A stretch of 64,000 nucleotides of DNA from the NCBI RefSeq assembly GCF_048593165.1, contig NZ_CP184271.1. One strand, 5' to 3'. How positions within the stretch are numbered: the stretch's first letter is position 1; every line of letters begins with the position of its first letter. The notes under the pieces were generated by a model. That model had not been told where the DNA came from and did not search any database. It saw nothing but the letters and a program-made list of their open reading frames with translations. Both the position numbers and the translations under genes were made by a program. Below are positions 16,587 through 24,654 of this stretch, in pieces. The DNA is from Pectobacterium sp013449375. GTDB taxonomy: Bacteria > Pseudomonadota > Gammaproteobacteria > Enterobacterales > Enterobacteriaceae.

Positions 16587-17118
16587 ATATGAGGGGTTAT
16601 TGTTTGATCTGAGACGTTCGGTCCGTTACCACAACCGGCGAAGGGCTTTTTTTGATCGTTTAGATCAAATGACAAATGTTTTCTCTTTAGTGTTTGGTTC
16701 GTCGGCTATCTATGGCGTGTTATCGAAAGCTGGCGGTAACGATAACTGGGCAATGTTGTCTGCCGCAGTCGTGACCATATTTTCTGCGCTCAATCTGGTC
16801 GTTGGCTCATCTCGGCGTGCTCGTGAGCATTTTGATTTTGCTCGTAAATTCTTTGAGTTGGAGCAAAAGCTAATATCGATACCGGAAGTGTCAGAAATAG
16901 TACTGCGGGAAATTACAGTGGAGCGGCTATCTATCGAAAAAGATGAACCGCCAGTATTGAGAGTCCTTGATAGCATCTGTTACAACGACCAACTATTGTC
17001 TATGGGTTATCCCACTGATCAGATGGTGGTTATCGGATTTTGGCAACGCCAGTTTTCACAATTTATGGATTTCCGGGCCGATAAGTTGAGAAAAATTCAG
17101 GATGTCGGGCAGACCTAA
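16564..17118 (+). CDS. SLATT-like two-TM protein, putative membrane effector
   Basis: A 184-aa protein with a GAGGAG ribosome site 6-7 nt before the ATG. The layout fits SLATT/S-2TM proteins: an amphipathic basic N-terminal helix (LLFDLRRSVRYHNRRRAFFDRL), two TM helices (about 36-54 and 62-82) with a short loop, then a long helix with the family-like run SSRRAREHFDFARKFFELEQKL. SLATT proteins are predicted pore-forming effectors of nucleotide-signalled defence systems. No nucleotidyltransferase or sensor is encoded nearby, so the trigger is unknown; the small overlapping protein is the only partner seen. A superinfection-exclusion role fits the prophage setting. The family match is by pattern only. 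Confidence 0.68.
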   Translation: MESNLTHEYEGLLFDLRRSVRYHNRRRAFFDRLDQMTNVFSLVFGSSAIYGVLSKAGGNDNWAMLSAAVVTIFSALNLVVGSSRRAREHFDFARKFFELEQKLISIPEVSEIVLREITVERLSIEKDEPPVLRVLDSICYNDQLLSMGYPTDQMVVIGFWQRQFSQFMDFRADKLRKIQDVGQT

Positions 17119-17150
17119 TGTCCTCCTGATTAATCAGAGGCTATAAATCG

Positions 17151-17175
17151 CCAGCTCCAGTCCCGGAGCTGGTTT
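17151..17175 (+). terminator. Hairpin ending the cargo operon
   Basis: CCAGCTCC and GGAGCTGG form a perfect 8-bp stem with loop AGTCCC, followed by TTTCCC. The U-tract is short. It lies 32 nt after the SLATT-like gene and before the late leader. Confidence 0.6.
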
Positions 17176-17236
17176 CCCTCGACAGGCTGATTTCCTCTCT
17201 ATCTTGCCACTTCTAAAGCCGTTTAAAATCCTTTCG

Positions 17237-17280
17237 TGACGCGATGCGTCATGCTGTCTCCACTTACATAAGGAGACAGC
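17237..17280 (+). promoter_or_regulatory. Late leader: palindrome and hairpin hiding the first lysis-gene ribosome site
   Basis: TGACGC-GAT-GCGTCA (17237-17251) is a perfect palindrome, a candidate binding site for a late activator. Next to it GCTGTCTCC (17253-17261) pairs over 9 bp with GGAGACAGC (17272-17280), which contains the GGAG Shine-Dalgarno and ends 1 nt before the ATG. The folded mRNA should limit initiation at the holin-like gene. Confidence 0.65.
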
Positions 17281-17281
17281 A

Positions 17282-17626
17282 ATGAAACTCAACCTCTTTC
17301 GACTCACACGCCTGAAGCGCCTTTTAGGCTGGCAACTGACTGCCGTATTGCTGCTGGCGGTGATCGCGCTGGTATCACCGCAGCAACTCCCTGTCGTTAT
17401 CTACAAAATCTCACTGATCACGCTGGCCGCTGTTCTCGGCTACTGGCTCGACCGTTCATTGTTCCCCAAAGCGGCGCTAGGCCAGTATCTGGTGCATGAC
17501 CCAGAATTGATGAAGCACGGCGAATATCCGGTCAAAAATGGCTACCAGCGGGTGTTTGCTGCGGCATTGATCCGTCGCGCCATTATCGTGTCAGCGGTCT
17601 GTCTGGCCGTGGCGATGGGGCTATAG
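17282..17626 (+). CDS. Putative holin (three-TM phage membrane protein)
   Basis: A 114-aa inner-membrane protein with hydrophobic segments near residues 18-33, 36-53 and 93-112 and a basic N-terminus. The segment YPVKNGYQRVFAAALIRRA is typical of proteins called putative holins in BcepMu-type phages. It is the first late gene, 2 nt before the endolysin, which supports a lysis-timing role. Holin activity itself is inferred. Confidence 0.7.
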   Translation: MKLNLFRLTRLKRLLGWQLTAVLLLAVIALVSPQQLPVVIYKISLITLAAVLGYWLDRSLFPKAALGQYLVHDPELMKHGEYPVKNGYQRVFAAALIRRAIIVSAVCLAVAMGL

Positions 17627-17628
17627 CT

Positions 17629-18360
17629 ATGAACTGGCCGCAAATCACGCTGATCATCCTGATGGCTTTTGGTTTGGGTGTGACAGCAATCAAACACGGT
17701 GAGCTACGTACAGATAAACACAGCTTCTGGTGGTCGCTTTGCGGCAATCTGATCATTGTTTGGTTGCTCTGGTGCGGCGGTTTCTTCAGTCAGGTTCATG
17801 CCGCTCAGCCGCCTGCGGCTGCCCAACAATATCGGAGCGACCTTATCCGTAATGCCCGGCTGGACTGGGGGCTGAATGCGCCGGTGGCCGATTTCGCCGC
17901 GCAACTCCATCAGGAATCCGGCTGGAATCCCCGCGCAGTGTCGCCCGTTGGCGCACAGGGCTTGGCGCAGTTTATGCCTGCTACATCCGCGTGGATTAGC
18001 GACATCATGCCGGAACTAAAAGCCAATCAGCCGTTTAATCCCGCGTGGTCAATTCGTGCATTGACCCGCTATGACCGCTGGATCTGGCAGCGTGTTAATG
18101 CGGCAGACAACTGCCAACGGATGGCGATGACGCTTTCCGGCTATAACGGCGGGCTGGGTTGGGTACAGCGCGATCAGAAACTGGCTGCACAACGTGGTTT
18201 AGACCGTCAGCGCTGGTTTGGGCATGTCGCTACCGTCAATGCCGGGCGTTCTGCGGCTAACTGGCGTGAGAACCGCCATTACCCACAGCGCATCCTGCAG
18301 GAGTTAGCGCCGCGCTATCTGACGTGGGGAGACCGTAGCTGTGCTGAACAACCTACTTAA
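17629..18360 (+). CDS. Endolysin: TM-anchored lytic transglycosylase (SLT domain)
   Basis: 243 aa. The first 55 residues hold two hydrophobic helices of DUF2644 type (ITLIILMAFGLGVTAIKHGE, NLIIVWLLWCGGFF). The SLT domain follows with the catalytic Glu in QLHQESGWNPRAVS, then GAQGLAQFMPAT and LSGYNGG. It cleaves peptidoglycan glycan strands at host lysis. The anchor may make it a SAR-like or holin-coupled enzyme. Its end overlaps the Rz start by 20 nt. Confidence 0.85.
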   Translation: MNWPQITLIILMAFGLGVTAIKHGELRTDKHSFWWSLCGNLIIVWLLWCGGFFSQVHAAQPPAAAQQYRSDLIRNARLDWGLNAPVADFAAQLHQESGWNPRAVSPVGAQGLAQFMPATSAWISDIMPELKANQPFNPAWSIRALTRYDRWIWQRVNAADNCQRMAMTLSGYNGGLGWVQRDQKLAAQRGLDRQRWFGHVATVNAGRSAANWRENRHYPQRILQELAPRYLTWGDRSCAEQPT

Positions 18361-19015
18361 AACGCTGCCGTGGAAAACCTTGCTATGGGTTGTCGCCGCA
18401 TTGTGTGGGCTGTGGCTGATTTACCAGAAAGGTTATGAGGGCGGATTCGCCAGGGCAGAATCCGCTGGTAATACCGCACTGGAGAAACAGAAATCGGCAT
18501 CCGATGCGACGCTGGCACGTCTTCAGGCGGATGTTGCTCAGCAGCAACAGCAACGTGCAGAACAGGCCAATGCCGCCTTACAGGCATGGCAGCAGCGCTA
18601 TCAGCAGCTTGTCGCGTCCGCCCATGCTGCTGAGCAGCAATACCTCACCACCACGGCGTCATTGCGCCAGAAGAACGAAAACCTGAAGCGGAGAATTGAT
18701 GATGTCACGCAACGCTGGATTGATGAACGCGGTCAGAGCCGTCCTATTGAATGCGTGTTTACTGTTGGTTTCGTGCAGCAGTACAACGCCGCCTTTGATG
18801 CCGTTGCAGGAACAGGCGCTCCCCCCGCTACCAGCGGGACTGGCGATACGTCCGCAGCCATTACCTCCTTTGACGCCCGGCTACGCGATTCCGGCGTTAC
18901 CCAACGCGACATCCTCGCCCACAGCACCGACGCTGGAGAACGCTACCAGCAGCTTGCCGCGCAGGTAAATGGCCTATTGGATTACCTCGCTGCACTACAG
19001 AACAGGAAGGAATAA
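18341..19015 (+). CDS. Rz-like inner-membrane spanin
   Basis: A 224-aa protein beginning at GTG. One N-terminal TM segment (LLWVVAALCGLWLIY) is followed by a long Gln/Ala-rich coiled coil, the i-spanin layout. An Rz1 reading frame is nested inside it. Together they would join inner and outer membranes in the last step of lysis. It is longer than lambda Rz (153 aa). Confidence 0.82.
   Translation: MLNNLLKTLPWKTLLWVVAALCGLWLIYQKGYEGGFARAESAGNTALEKQKSASDATLARLQADVAQQQQQRAEQANAALQAWQQRYQQLVASAHAAEQQYLTTTASLRQKNENLKRRIDDVTQRWIDERGQSRPIECVFTVGFVQQYNAAFDAVAGTGAPPATSGTGDTSAAITSFDARLRDSGVTQRDILAHSTDAGERYQQLAAQVNGLLDYLAALQNRKE
18699..18968 (+). CDS. Rz1-like outer-membrane spanin lipoprotein, nested in Rz
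   Basis: About 89 aa in the +1 frame, wholly inside the Rz gene. It has GGAG before the ATG, a hydrophobic leader, the lipobox LLVSC, and a Pro-rich mature part (PPLMPLQEQALPPLPAGL). These are the marks of o-spanins. The nested arrangement is as in lambda Rz/Rz1. Confidence 0.8.
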   Translation: MMSRNAGLMNAVRAVLLNACLLLVSCSSTTPPLMPLQEQALPPLPAGLAIRPQPLPPLTPGYAIPALPNATSSPTAPTLENATSSLPRR

Positions 19016-19347
19016 TGAAAATTGAAGTCGAGTTCTGGCAACTGGTGGGACTGTTGCTGGGTTTTCTAGGGTTTGTCTTTGCCGCTGGGAAAATTCTGCT
19101 GGCGCAGATAGAACAGCGTCTGAACGAGCGCTTTGGCGCACTGGAGCAGGCCCGTTCTCAGAGCGAAAAAGGCTGGCAGCGGCTGGAGCGGGAATTTCTG
19201 GAGTTTCGTGCCGACCTTCCGGTGACTTATGTCCGGCGCGAGGATTACATCCGTGGACAAACGGTGATCGAAGCCAAGCTGGACGCAGTTTACAACAAAC
19301 TGGAACTGGTGCAACAGCACCGAATGAACGGAGGACAACATGGTTGA
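19015..19347 (+). CDS. Small membrane/coiled-coil phage protein (DUF2730-like)
   Basis: 110 aa: one TM segment (LVGLLLGFLGFVFAAGKILL), a coiled coil (IEQRLNERFGALEQ) and a conserved-looking tail (LPVTYVRREDYIRGQTVIEAKL). It resembles the gp25-type gene between lysis and terminase genes of Mu-like phages. Function unknown. It overlaps the next gene by 8 nt. Confidence 0.7.
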   Translation: MKIEVEFWQLVGLLLGFLGFVFAAGKILLAQIEQRLNERFGALEQARSQSEKGWQRLEREFLEFRADLPVTYVRREDYIRGQTVIEAKLDAVYNKLELVQQHRMNGGQHG

Positions 19348-19651
19348 TATCGCTCGTGCACGCAGAGAGGGACTGCGCTGGAGTCTGCTTGTCGCACTCA
19401 ATAAAACCCGCCCGTACACTGCCAGTGAGACGCTGTTGCTGGATATCGCACTGGCGATTTACCCGGATACCACGCCATTAGAGCTGCGGCGCGAACTGGA
19501 CTATCTGTCTGACCGCAAGATGGTGGAACTGACCAAACGTCCCAGCGGTGACTGGTTCGCTGATTTAACGCGGCTCGGCGTTGATATCGTTGAGTACACC
19601 GTGGAGTGTGGCCCTGGGATCGCCCGGCCTGAAAAATACTGGAGCGAATGA
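19340..19651 (+). CDS. Mu gp26-like phage protein
   Basis: A 103-aa protein with a winged-helix-like pattern (LRWSLLVALNKTRPYTASETLLL, LRRELDYLSDRKMVELTKR, GDWFADLTRLG). The same small gene lies before the gp27-type gene in Mu-like phages. It may bind DNA, possibly in packaging; this is not shown. Confidence 0.72.
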   Translation: MVDIARARREGLRWSLLVALNKTRPYTASETLLLDIALAIYPDTTPLELRRELDYLSDRKMVELTKRPSGDWFADLTRLGVDIVEYTVECGPGIARPEKYWSE

Positions 19652-19652
19652 T

Positions 19653-20198
19653 ATGGCCCGTCGCAGCACTATCGACAAACTGCCGGAAGAGGCCCGCCGC
19701 TGGCTCGAGCGGGCGCTGACCGAATCCGGCTTCAGTGGGTATGCCGAACTGGAAAGCTTGCTGCGTGAGCAGGGTTACATCATCAGTAAATCGGCGATCC
19801 ATCGTTATGGCCAGAAGATTGAAAAGCGTTTCGGTGCCATTCGTGCCGCCACAGATGCTGCCCGTATGCTGACCGAAGGCGCAGCCGACGATCAGGATGC
19901 ACGTTCGGAGGCGGTCATCGCACTGATCCAAACTGAACTGTTCGAGAGTATCGTTCAGTTGCAGGAGGCTGACGAAGGAGATGTCGATCCGCAGGAACGC
20001 GTGGCGCTGTTGTCCAAAGTGGCCAAGAACGTCGCCACGCTGTCGCGGGCCAGCGTCAATCTGAAGAAGTTCCAGGCTGAAGTCAGAACCAAAGCGCAGC
20101 AAGCGGCCAGCAATGCCGAGAAGATTGCCCGCAAAGGTGGTTTGTCAACTGACGCGGTGCAGGCGCTGCGCCGGGAGATTCTGGGGATTGCGTCATGA
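19653..20198 (+). CDS. DUF3486 (Mu gp27-like) protein, probable small terminase
   Basis: A 181-aa protein starting at MARRSTIDKLPEEARRWLE, 1 nt past the upstream stop. The N-terminal HTH (LREQGYIISKSAIHRYGQKIEKRF) and long helical C-terminal half fit DUF3486. By place, next to the large terminase, it is the likely small terminase that recognises the phage end. Confidence 0.82.
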   Translation: MARRSTIDKLPEEARRWLERALTESGFSGYAELESLLREQGYIISKSAIHRYGQKIEKRFGAIRAATDAARMLTEGAADDQDARSEAVIALIQTELFESIVQLQEADEGDVDPQERVALLSKVAKNVATLSRASVNLKKFQAEVRTKAQQAASNAEKIARKGGLSTDAVQALRREILGIAS

Positions 20199-21718
20199 GC
20201 CAGCTTGCTCCGGTTTTACCCGATACCTCTGGTCATGAAGCGCCTCCGGTACTCTTGCCCTATCAACAAAGCTGGATTGCTGATCCGTCTCCATTCAAGG
20301 TCATTGAGAAAAGCCGTCGTACTGGTATTACCTGGGCGGAAGCCTCCGATAACGTGCTGACGGCTGCGTCGTCGTCAGTGGCCGGAGGAATGAACGTCTA
20401 CTACATCGCGTACAACCAGGACATGACCGTCGAGTATATTCAGGCGTGCGCGATGTGGGCACGGGCGTTTAACTATGCGGCCAGCGAAATTGAGGAAGGC
20501 TTCTGGGAGGAAGACGAAGACGACAAACACATCAAGACCTACACCATCAAATTCCCCGACTCAGGCTTTCGTGTCGTCGCGTTGTCCAGTCGTCCATCCA
20601 ACCTGCGTGGCCGTCAGGGCGTTATCGTCATTGATGAAGCCGCGTTCCATGAGCAATTAAAAGAGCTGCTTAAAGCGGCAATGGCCATGCTTATCTGGGG
20701 CGGTAAAGTACGGGTTATCTCCACCCATGATAGCGATGACAATGAATTTAATACTACGATCACCGACATCCGAGCGGGACGACAAGGTGGAAGCGTACAT
20801 CGCATCACCTTTAAGGAAGCAGTAGCACAGGGACTATTTCACCGCGTCTGCTTGCGTACTGGGAAAGTGTGGTCGGAAGAAGTCGAACAGGCGTGGATGG
20901 CATCGGTATATAAATTCTATGGTGCGGGTGCATCCGAAGAACTGGACTGTATCCCGGCTAATGGTGGCGGAGCCTGGCTGTCTCGCGCCCTGATCGAATC
21001 CCGAATGTCAGCCGATACCCCCGTTTTACGTCTGACCTGCCCGGAAGGCTATGAGCTGAAATCCGATGAAACCCGCTGGAGCGAAACACAGGACTGGCTG
21101 GACACCCATCTGAAGCCGTTGCTGGATGCGCTACCGAGAGGTGCCCGCTCTTTTCTGGGGCGTGACTTTGGCCGCAGTGGTGACCTGTCGGTAGATTATC
21201 CCCTGTTGCAACAGAAGAATCTGGTTCGGCAGGTGCCGTTCGTGCTGGAGCTGCGCAACGTGCCGTTCAAACAGCAGGAGCAGATCACATGGTATCTGAT
21301 GGACAGCCTGCCGATGTTGCTGGGTGCAGCATTCGACGCGCGGGGCAACGGTGCCTATCTGGCGGAATACGCCATGCAGCGCTACGGTGCCAGCCGGGTG
21401 CAGCAGGTCATGCCAACAGAAGGCTGGTATCGGGACAATATGCCGCCTGTCAAAGCCGCGCTGGAAGACGGTAATCTTGTTGACCTGCCAAAGGACGAAG
21501 ACACGCTGGATGATCTGCGGGCTATTCAGGTGGTGAATGGCGTTCCCCGCGTACCGGAGCAGCGTTCAAAAGCCAAATCAGATGGCGGTAAACGCCACGG
21601 TGACGCGGCGATTGCACTGGCGCTGGCCTACTACGCCAGCCGGGAAATTAACAAGGGGCCGGTGACGGCATCCTCTCGCAGACGCAGAACGTCTGCACGG
21701 TTACTGGAGAACTACTAA
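20195..21718 (+). CDS. Terminase large subunit (Mu gp28-like)
   Basis: 507 aa. The ATPase half has a Walker A-like EKSRRTGITW and Walker B VIVIDEAAF. The nuclease half shows acidic motifs FLGRDFGRSGD, AFDARGNG and KRHGDAAIALA. This motor packages DNA headful-wise and cuts host flanks in Mu-type phages. It overlaps both neighbours by 1-4 nt. Confidence 0.9.
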   Translation: MSQLAPVLPDTSGHEAPPVLLPYQQSWIADPSPFKVIEKSRRTGITWAEASDNVLTAASSSVAGGMNVYYIAYNQDMTVEYIQACAMWARAFNYAASEIEEGFWEEDEDDKHIKTYTIKFPDSGFRVVALSSRPSNLRGRQGVIVIDEAAFHEQLKELLKAAMAMLIWGGKVRVISTHDSDDNEFNTTITDIRAGRQGGSVHRITFKEAVAQGLFHRVCLRTGKVWSEEVEQAWMASVYKFYGAGASEELDCIPANGGGAWLSRALIESRMSADTPVLRLTCPEGYELKSDETRWSETQDWLDTHLKPLLDALPRGARSFLGRDFGRSGDLSVDYPLLQQKNLVRQVPFVLELRNVPFKQQEQITWYLMDSLPMLLGAAFDARGNGAYLAEYAMQRYGASRVQQVMPTEGWYRDNMPPVKAALEDGNLVDLPKDEDTLDDLRAIQVVNGVPRVPEQRSKAKSDGGKRHGDAAIALALAYYASREINKGPVTASSRRRRTSARLLENY

Positions 21719-23211
21719 TGGCACGCGGACTCTGGGTTTCCCCCTCCGAATTTGTTTCCTTTTCCGAGCCTAAGAAATCACTCAGCGAGCAGATCGCCTC
21801 ACGTGACCGCAGCATGGATTTCTATGGGTTGGGGATGTATCTGCCGAACCCCGACCCGATCCTGAAAGCGCAGGGAAAGGATATTCGTATTTATCGTGAG
21901 CTGCGCACCGATCCTCTGGTCGGCGGTTGTATTCGTCGCCGCAAGGCCGCAGTGAAAGCGCTGGAGCGCGGCGTGGACAGAGGGAACGCCTCTGAACAGG
22001 TATTCAGCTTTATCCGTGACATGCTGACGGATATGGATATGTCGCGCATTATCGGAGAAATGACCGATGCCGTGCTATACGGCTACCAGCCCTGTGAAGT
22101 GATGTGGCAACGCTCCGGGACAAGCTGGCATGTTAGCGACATCGTCGGTAAGCCCGCAGACTGGTTCCAGTTCGACACCGACAACCGGCTGCGTTTCCGC
22201 TCCCGCGACAGTGGGTTTGAGGGAGAAGTCATACCAGACTACAAGTTCCTGGTGCCGCGTCAGGATGCGACCTATGACAACCCGTATGGTTTCCCCGACC
22301 TGTCGATGTGCTTCTGGCCCGTCACCTTCAAAAAAGGAGGGATGAAATTCTGGGTGCGGTTTGCCGAGAAATACGGTTCACCGTGGGTGATCGGCAAGCA
22401 TCCTCGCGGCACGCCGCAGGGGGAAATAGACAACCTGCTGGATTCACTGGAATCGATGATCGAAGACGCCGTTGCCGCTATTCCTGATGATTCCTCCGTT
22501 GATATCAAAGAAGCGGCGGGCAAAGCCGACAGCAGCGAGATTTACCAGAATCTGATCGCTGTATCGCGTGGCGAAATTGCTATTGCGTTGCTGGGGCAGA
22601 ACCAGACCACCGAAGCAACAGCGAACAAAGCCTCAGCACAGGCCGGACTGGAAGTCACCGACGATATCCGTGATGGTGATGCCGACATTGTGGAAGGGGC
22701 TATCAACCAGCTTATCCGCTGGGTGGTTGACCTTAATTTCGGCAGTAACGTTATCGCGCCAGTGTATAAGCTGTGGGAGCAGGAATCCGTCGATAAGATT
22801 AAGGCCGAGCGTGACGAACGACTCAGTAGCGCAGGCGTGGTCTTCACCCCGCAATACTGGAAGCGTGAGTACCAGTTGCAGGACGGCGATATCGACGAAA
22901 CGCCCAAAGAGAAGATCCCAGGTCAATCACTGGCGTTTGCGGAAGCCGTCAATGCCGACGTCAACGCACAGGACGCGCTCGATGCGGCGCTGGATGTTGT
23001 GATGAACGGTGGACAGCTTGATGACACGTTAGAGCCGTTGCTGGCTCCGTTGTTTGAGCGCCTCCAGTCCGGCGTGCGCCCCGGTGATCTGCTGGGCGAA
23101 CTGGCAGAGCTGTATCCGCAGATGAAGGCCGACGATTTGCAAGAGCGGTTGGCGCGGGTTCTGTTTGTCGCAAATATCTGGGGGCGTCTGCATGAGCGTA
23201 ACCGCGACTGA
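21718..23211 (+). CDS. Portal protein (DUF935, Mu gp29-like)
   Basis: 497 aa. DUF935 signs include DPLVGGCIRRRKAAVKALER, EMTDAVLYGYQPCEVMW and the central NPYGFPDLSMCFWP. It forms the dodecameric vertex through which DNA enters. The start overlaps the terminase stop (TAATG). Confidence 0.9.
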   Translation: MARGLWVSPSEFVSFSEPKKSLSEQIASRDRSMDFYGLGMYLPNPDPILKAQGKDIRIYRELRTDPLVGGCIRRRKAAVKALERGVDRGNASEQVFSFIRDMLTDMDMSRIIGEMTDAVLYGYQPCEVMWQRSGTSWHVSDIVGKPADWFQFDTDNRLRFRSRDSGFEGEVIPDYKFLVPRQDATYDNPYGFPDLSMCFWPVTFKKGGMKFWVRFAEKYGSPWVIGKHPRGTPQGEIDNLLDSLESMIEDAVAAIPDDSSVDIKEAAGKADSSEIYQNLIAVSRGEIAIALLGQNQTTEATANKASAQAGLEVTDDIRDGDADIVEGAINQLIRWVVDLNFGSNVIAPVYKLWEQESVDKIKAERDERLSSAGVVFTPQYWKREYQLQDGDIDETPKEKIPGQSLAFAEAVNADVNAQDALDAALDVVMNGGQLDDTLEPLLAPLFERLQSGVRPGDLLGELAELYPQMKADDLQERLARVLFVANIWGRLHERNRD

Positions 23212-24013
23212 ACTGGCGTACTGCATGACGCTACCGCCTAAACGGGCTATCAGTTATCTACAGGCGAAAGGCTATGCGATAAGCTGGGACTGGGAAGACG
23301 TTTGGCAGGAATCTCATGCCCGTGCGTTTACCGTCGCTAAAGTGACCCGGCTGGATATTCTTGAAGATATCCGCCGTGCCTTGCAGGAAGCACTGGATGA
23401 CGGCAAGACTGACCGCTGGTTTCGTAAAGAACTGGAGCCGGTGCTACAGAAGAAAGGTTGGTGGGGGCCGCGTGATACCACCGACCCGGTGACCGGTGAA
23501 CCCGTCACTATTCAGCAGGGTAGCCCGTGGCGGCTGGATACCATTTTCCGTACCAACATGTCGGTGCTCTACAGCGCTGGCCGCTGGGCTGAGCAGATGG
23601 AAAATGCCGATGATCGGCCCTACTGGATGTACAGCGCCATTCGTGACAAGCATACGCGGCAAAGCCATCTGTCGATGCACGGGCTGGTTTTTCGTTTCGA
23701 CGATCCGTTCTGGCAGGCATTCTACCCGCCGAACGGCTGGCGCTGCCGCTGCAGTGTGATCGCCCTGAGTCAGCACGATATCGAACGGCGCGGGTTGAAG
23801 GTGGCCAACGCCATTAATGCGATGGGCTGGGAACTGAAGCTGGTCTCAGAGAAAACCGGCGAGATGCAACGCGTGGCCACGTTCAACACCGGCAGCACCA
23901 AAATCAGTACCGACATAGGATGGTCGTATGCGCCGGGCGCGGTGTATCGCCCGGATTTGGCCCGTTATCAGGGCGATCTCGCATCCCTTGCTAAACAGGA
24001 GTTATCGTCATGA
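23192..24013 (+). CDS. Minor head protein (Mu gp30/SPP1 gp7-like morphogenesis protein)
   Basis: A 273-aa protein starting at MSVTATELAY. It carries the family signature IFRTNMSVLYSAGRWAEQ and the C-terminal FYPPNGWRCRCSVIALS typical of phage Mu F-like head proteins. It is needed for head assembly. It overlaps the portal gene by 20 nt. Confidence 0.88.
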   Translation: MSVTATELAYCMTLPPKRAISYLQAKGYAISWDWEDVWQESHARAFTVAKVTRLDILEDIRRALQEALDDGKTDRWFRKELEPVLQKKGWWGPRDTTDPVTGEPVTIQQGSPWRLDTIFRTNMSVLYSAGRWAEQMENADDRPYWMYSAIRDKHTRQSHLSMHGLVFRFDDPFWQAFYPPNGWRCRCSVIALSQHDIERRGLKVANAINAMGWELKLVSEKTGEMQRVATFNTGSTKISTDIGWSYAPGAVYRPDLARYQGDLASLAKQELSS

Positions 24014-24459
24014 GTACCGTCACCATCTCGATTAACGACAACGATCTGCGGCGTGGACTGCGTGCGCTGGAGAGCGCAGCGGCGGATATGACCCCGGCGA
24101 TGCGCAAGATTGCCGGCACGCTGCACGCAGAAACCGATATCAATTTTGATGAGACCGGACGGCCTGAATGGATTGTGTCTCAAGCAGCAGAAGAGCGTGA
24201 CGGCCAGACACTGCGCAAAACCGGACGGCTGCAGGGATCGGTATCAACCGAATATGATGCCAGCACGGCGATGATCGGCACCAACACCGTTTATGGTGCC
24301 ATCCACCAGTTTGGCGGTAAGACCGGCCGCAATGAATCCGTCGAGCTACCCGCCCGTCCGTATCTGCCGATGGATGAAGATGGCAACCTGCAACCCGAGG
24401 CGGTCAACTCGGTATTGGACACCATCCAACGCCATCTTGAATCTGCGGCACAGCATTGA
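24010..24459 (+). CDS. Virion morphogenesis protein (Mu gpG-like)
   Basis: A 149-aa protein with the gpG pattern: IAGTLHAETDINFDETGRPEW, LRKTGRLQGSV, and YGAIHQFGGKTGRN ending in LPARPYLPM. The family acts in head completion or head-tail joining. It overlaps the upstream gene by 4 nt. Confidence 0.85.
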   Translation: MSTVTISINDNDLRRGLRALESAAADMTPAMRKIAGTLHAETDINFDETGRPEWIVSQAAEERDGQTLRKTGRLQGSVSTEYDASTAMIGTNTVYGAIHQFGGKTGRNESVELPARPYLPMDEDGNLQPEAVNSVLDTIQRHLESAAQH

Positions 24460-24622
24460 TTTCAGACGGCACGGTTAAGCCAATGTGCCGCCTATCCTGA
24501 AAAGTGGCTTAAATTCCTTTATAAAGGCTTTACAGTCGCACTATTCCCGCCACACCAAACCCGCTTTGCTCCCTGTTTTTCTTAATGGGGGTTAACAGCC
24601 AACTTTATTGCTTCCGTTGACA

Positions 24623-24650
24623 CTGTCCTGAGTTTTCCAAACCGGGACAG
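24623..24650 (+). promoter_or_regulatory. Inverted repeat before the protease gene
   Basis: CTGTCC (24623-24628) pairs with GGACAG (24645-24650), 4 nt before the ATG; the only purine-rich ribosome site is inside the right arm. The 195-nt spacer 24460-24654 also has a CGGCAC/GTGCCG hairpin and the palindrome CCTTTATAAAGG (24516-24527). No clear promoter is seen. Confidence 0.4.
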
Positions 24651-24654
24651 CATT

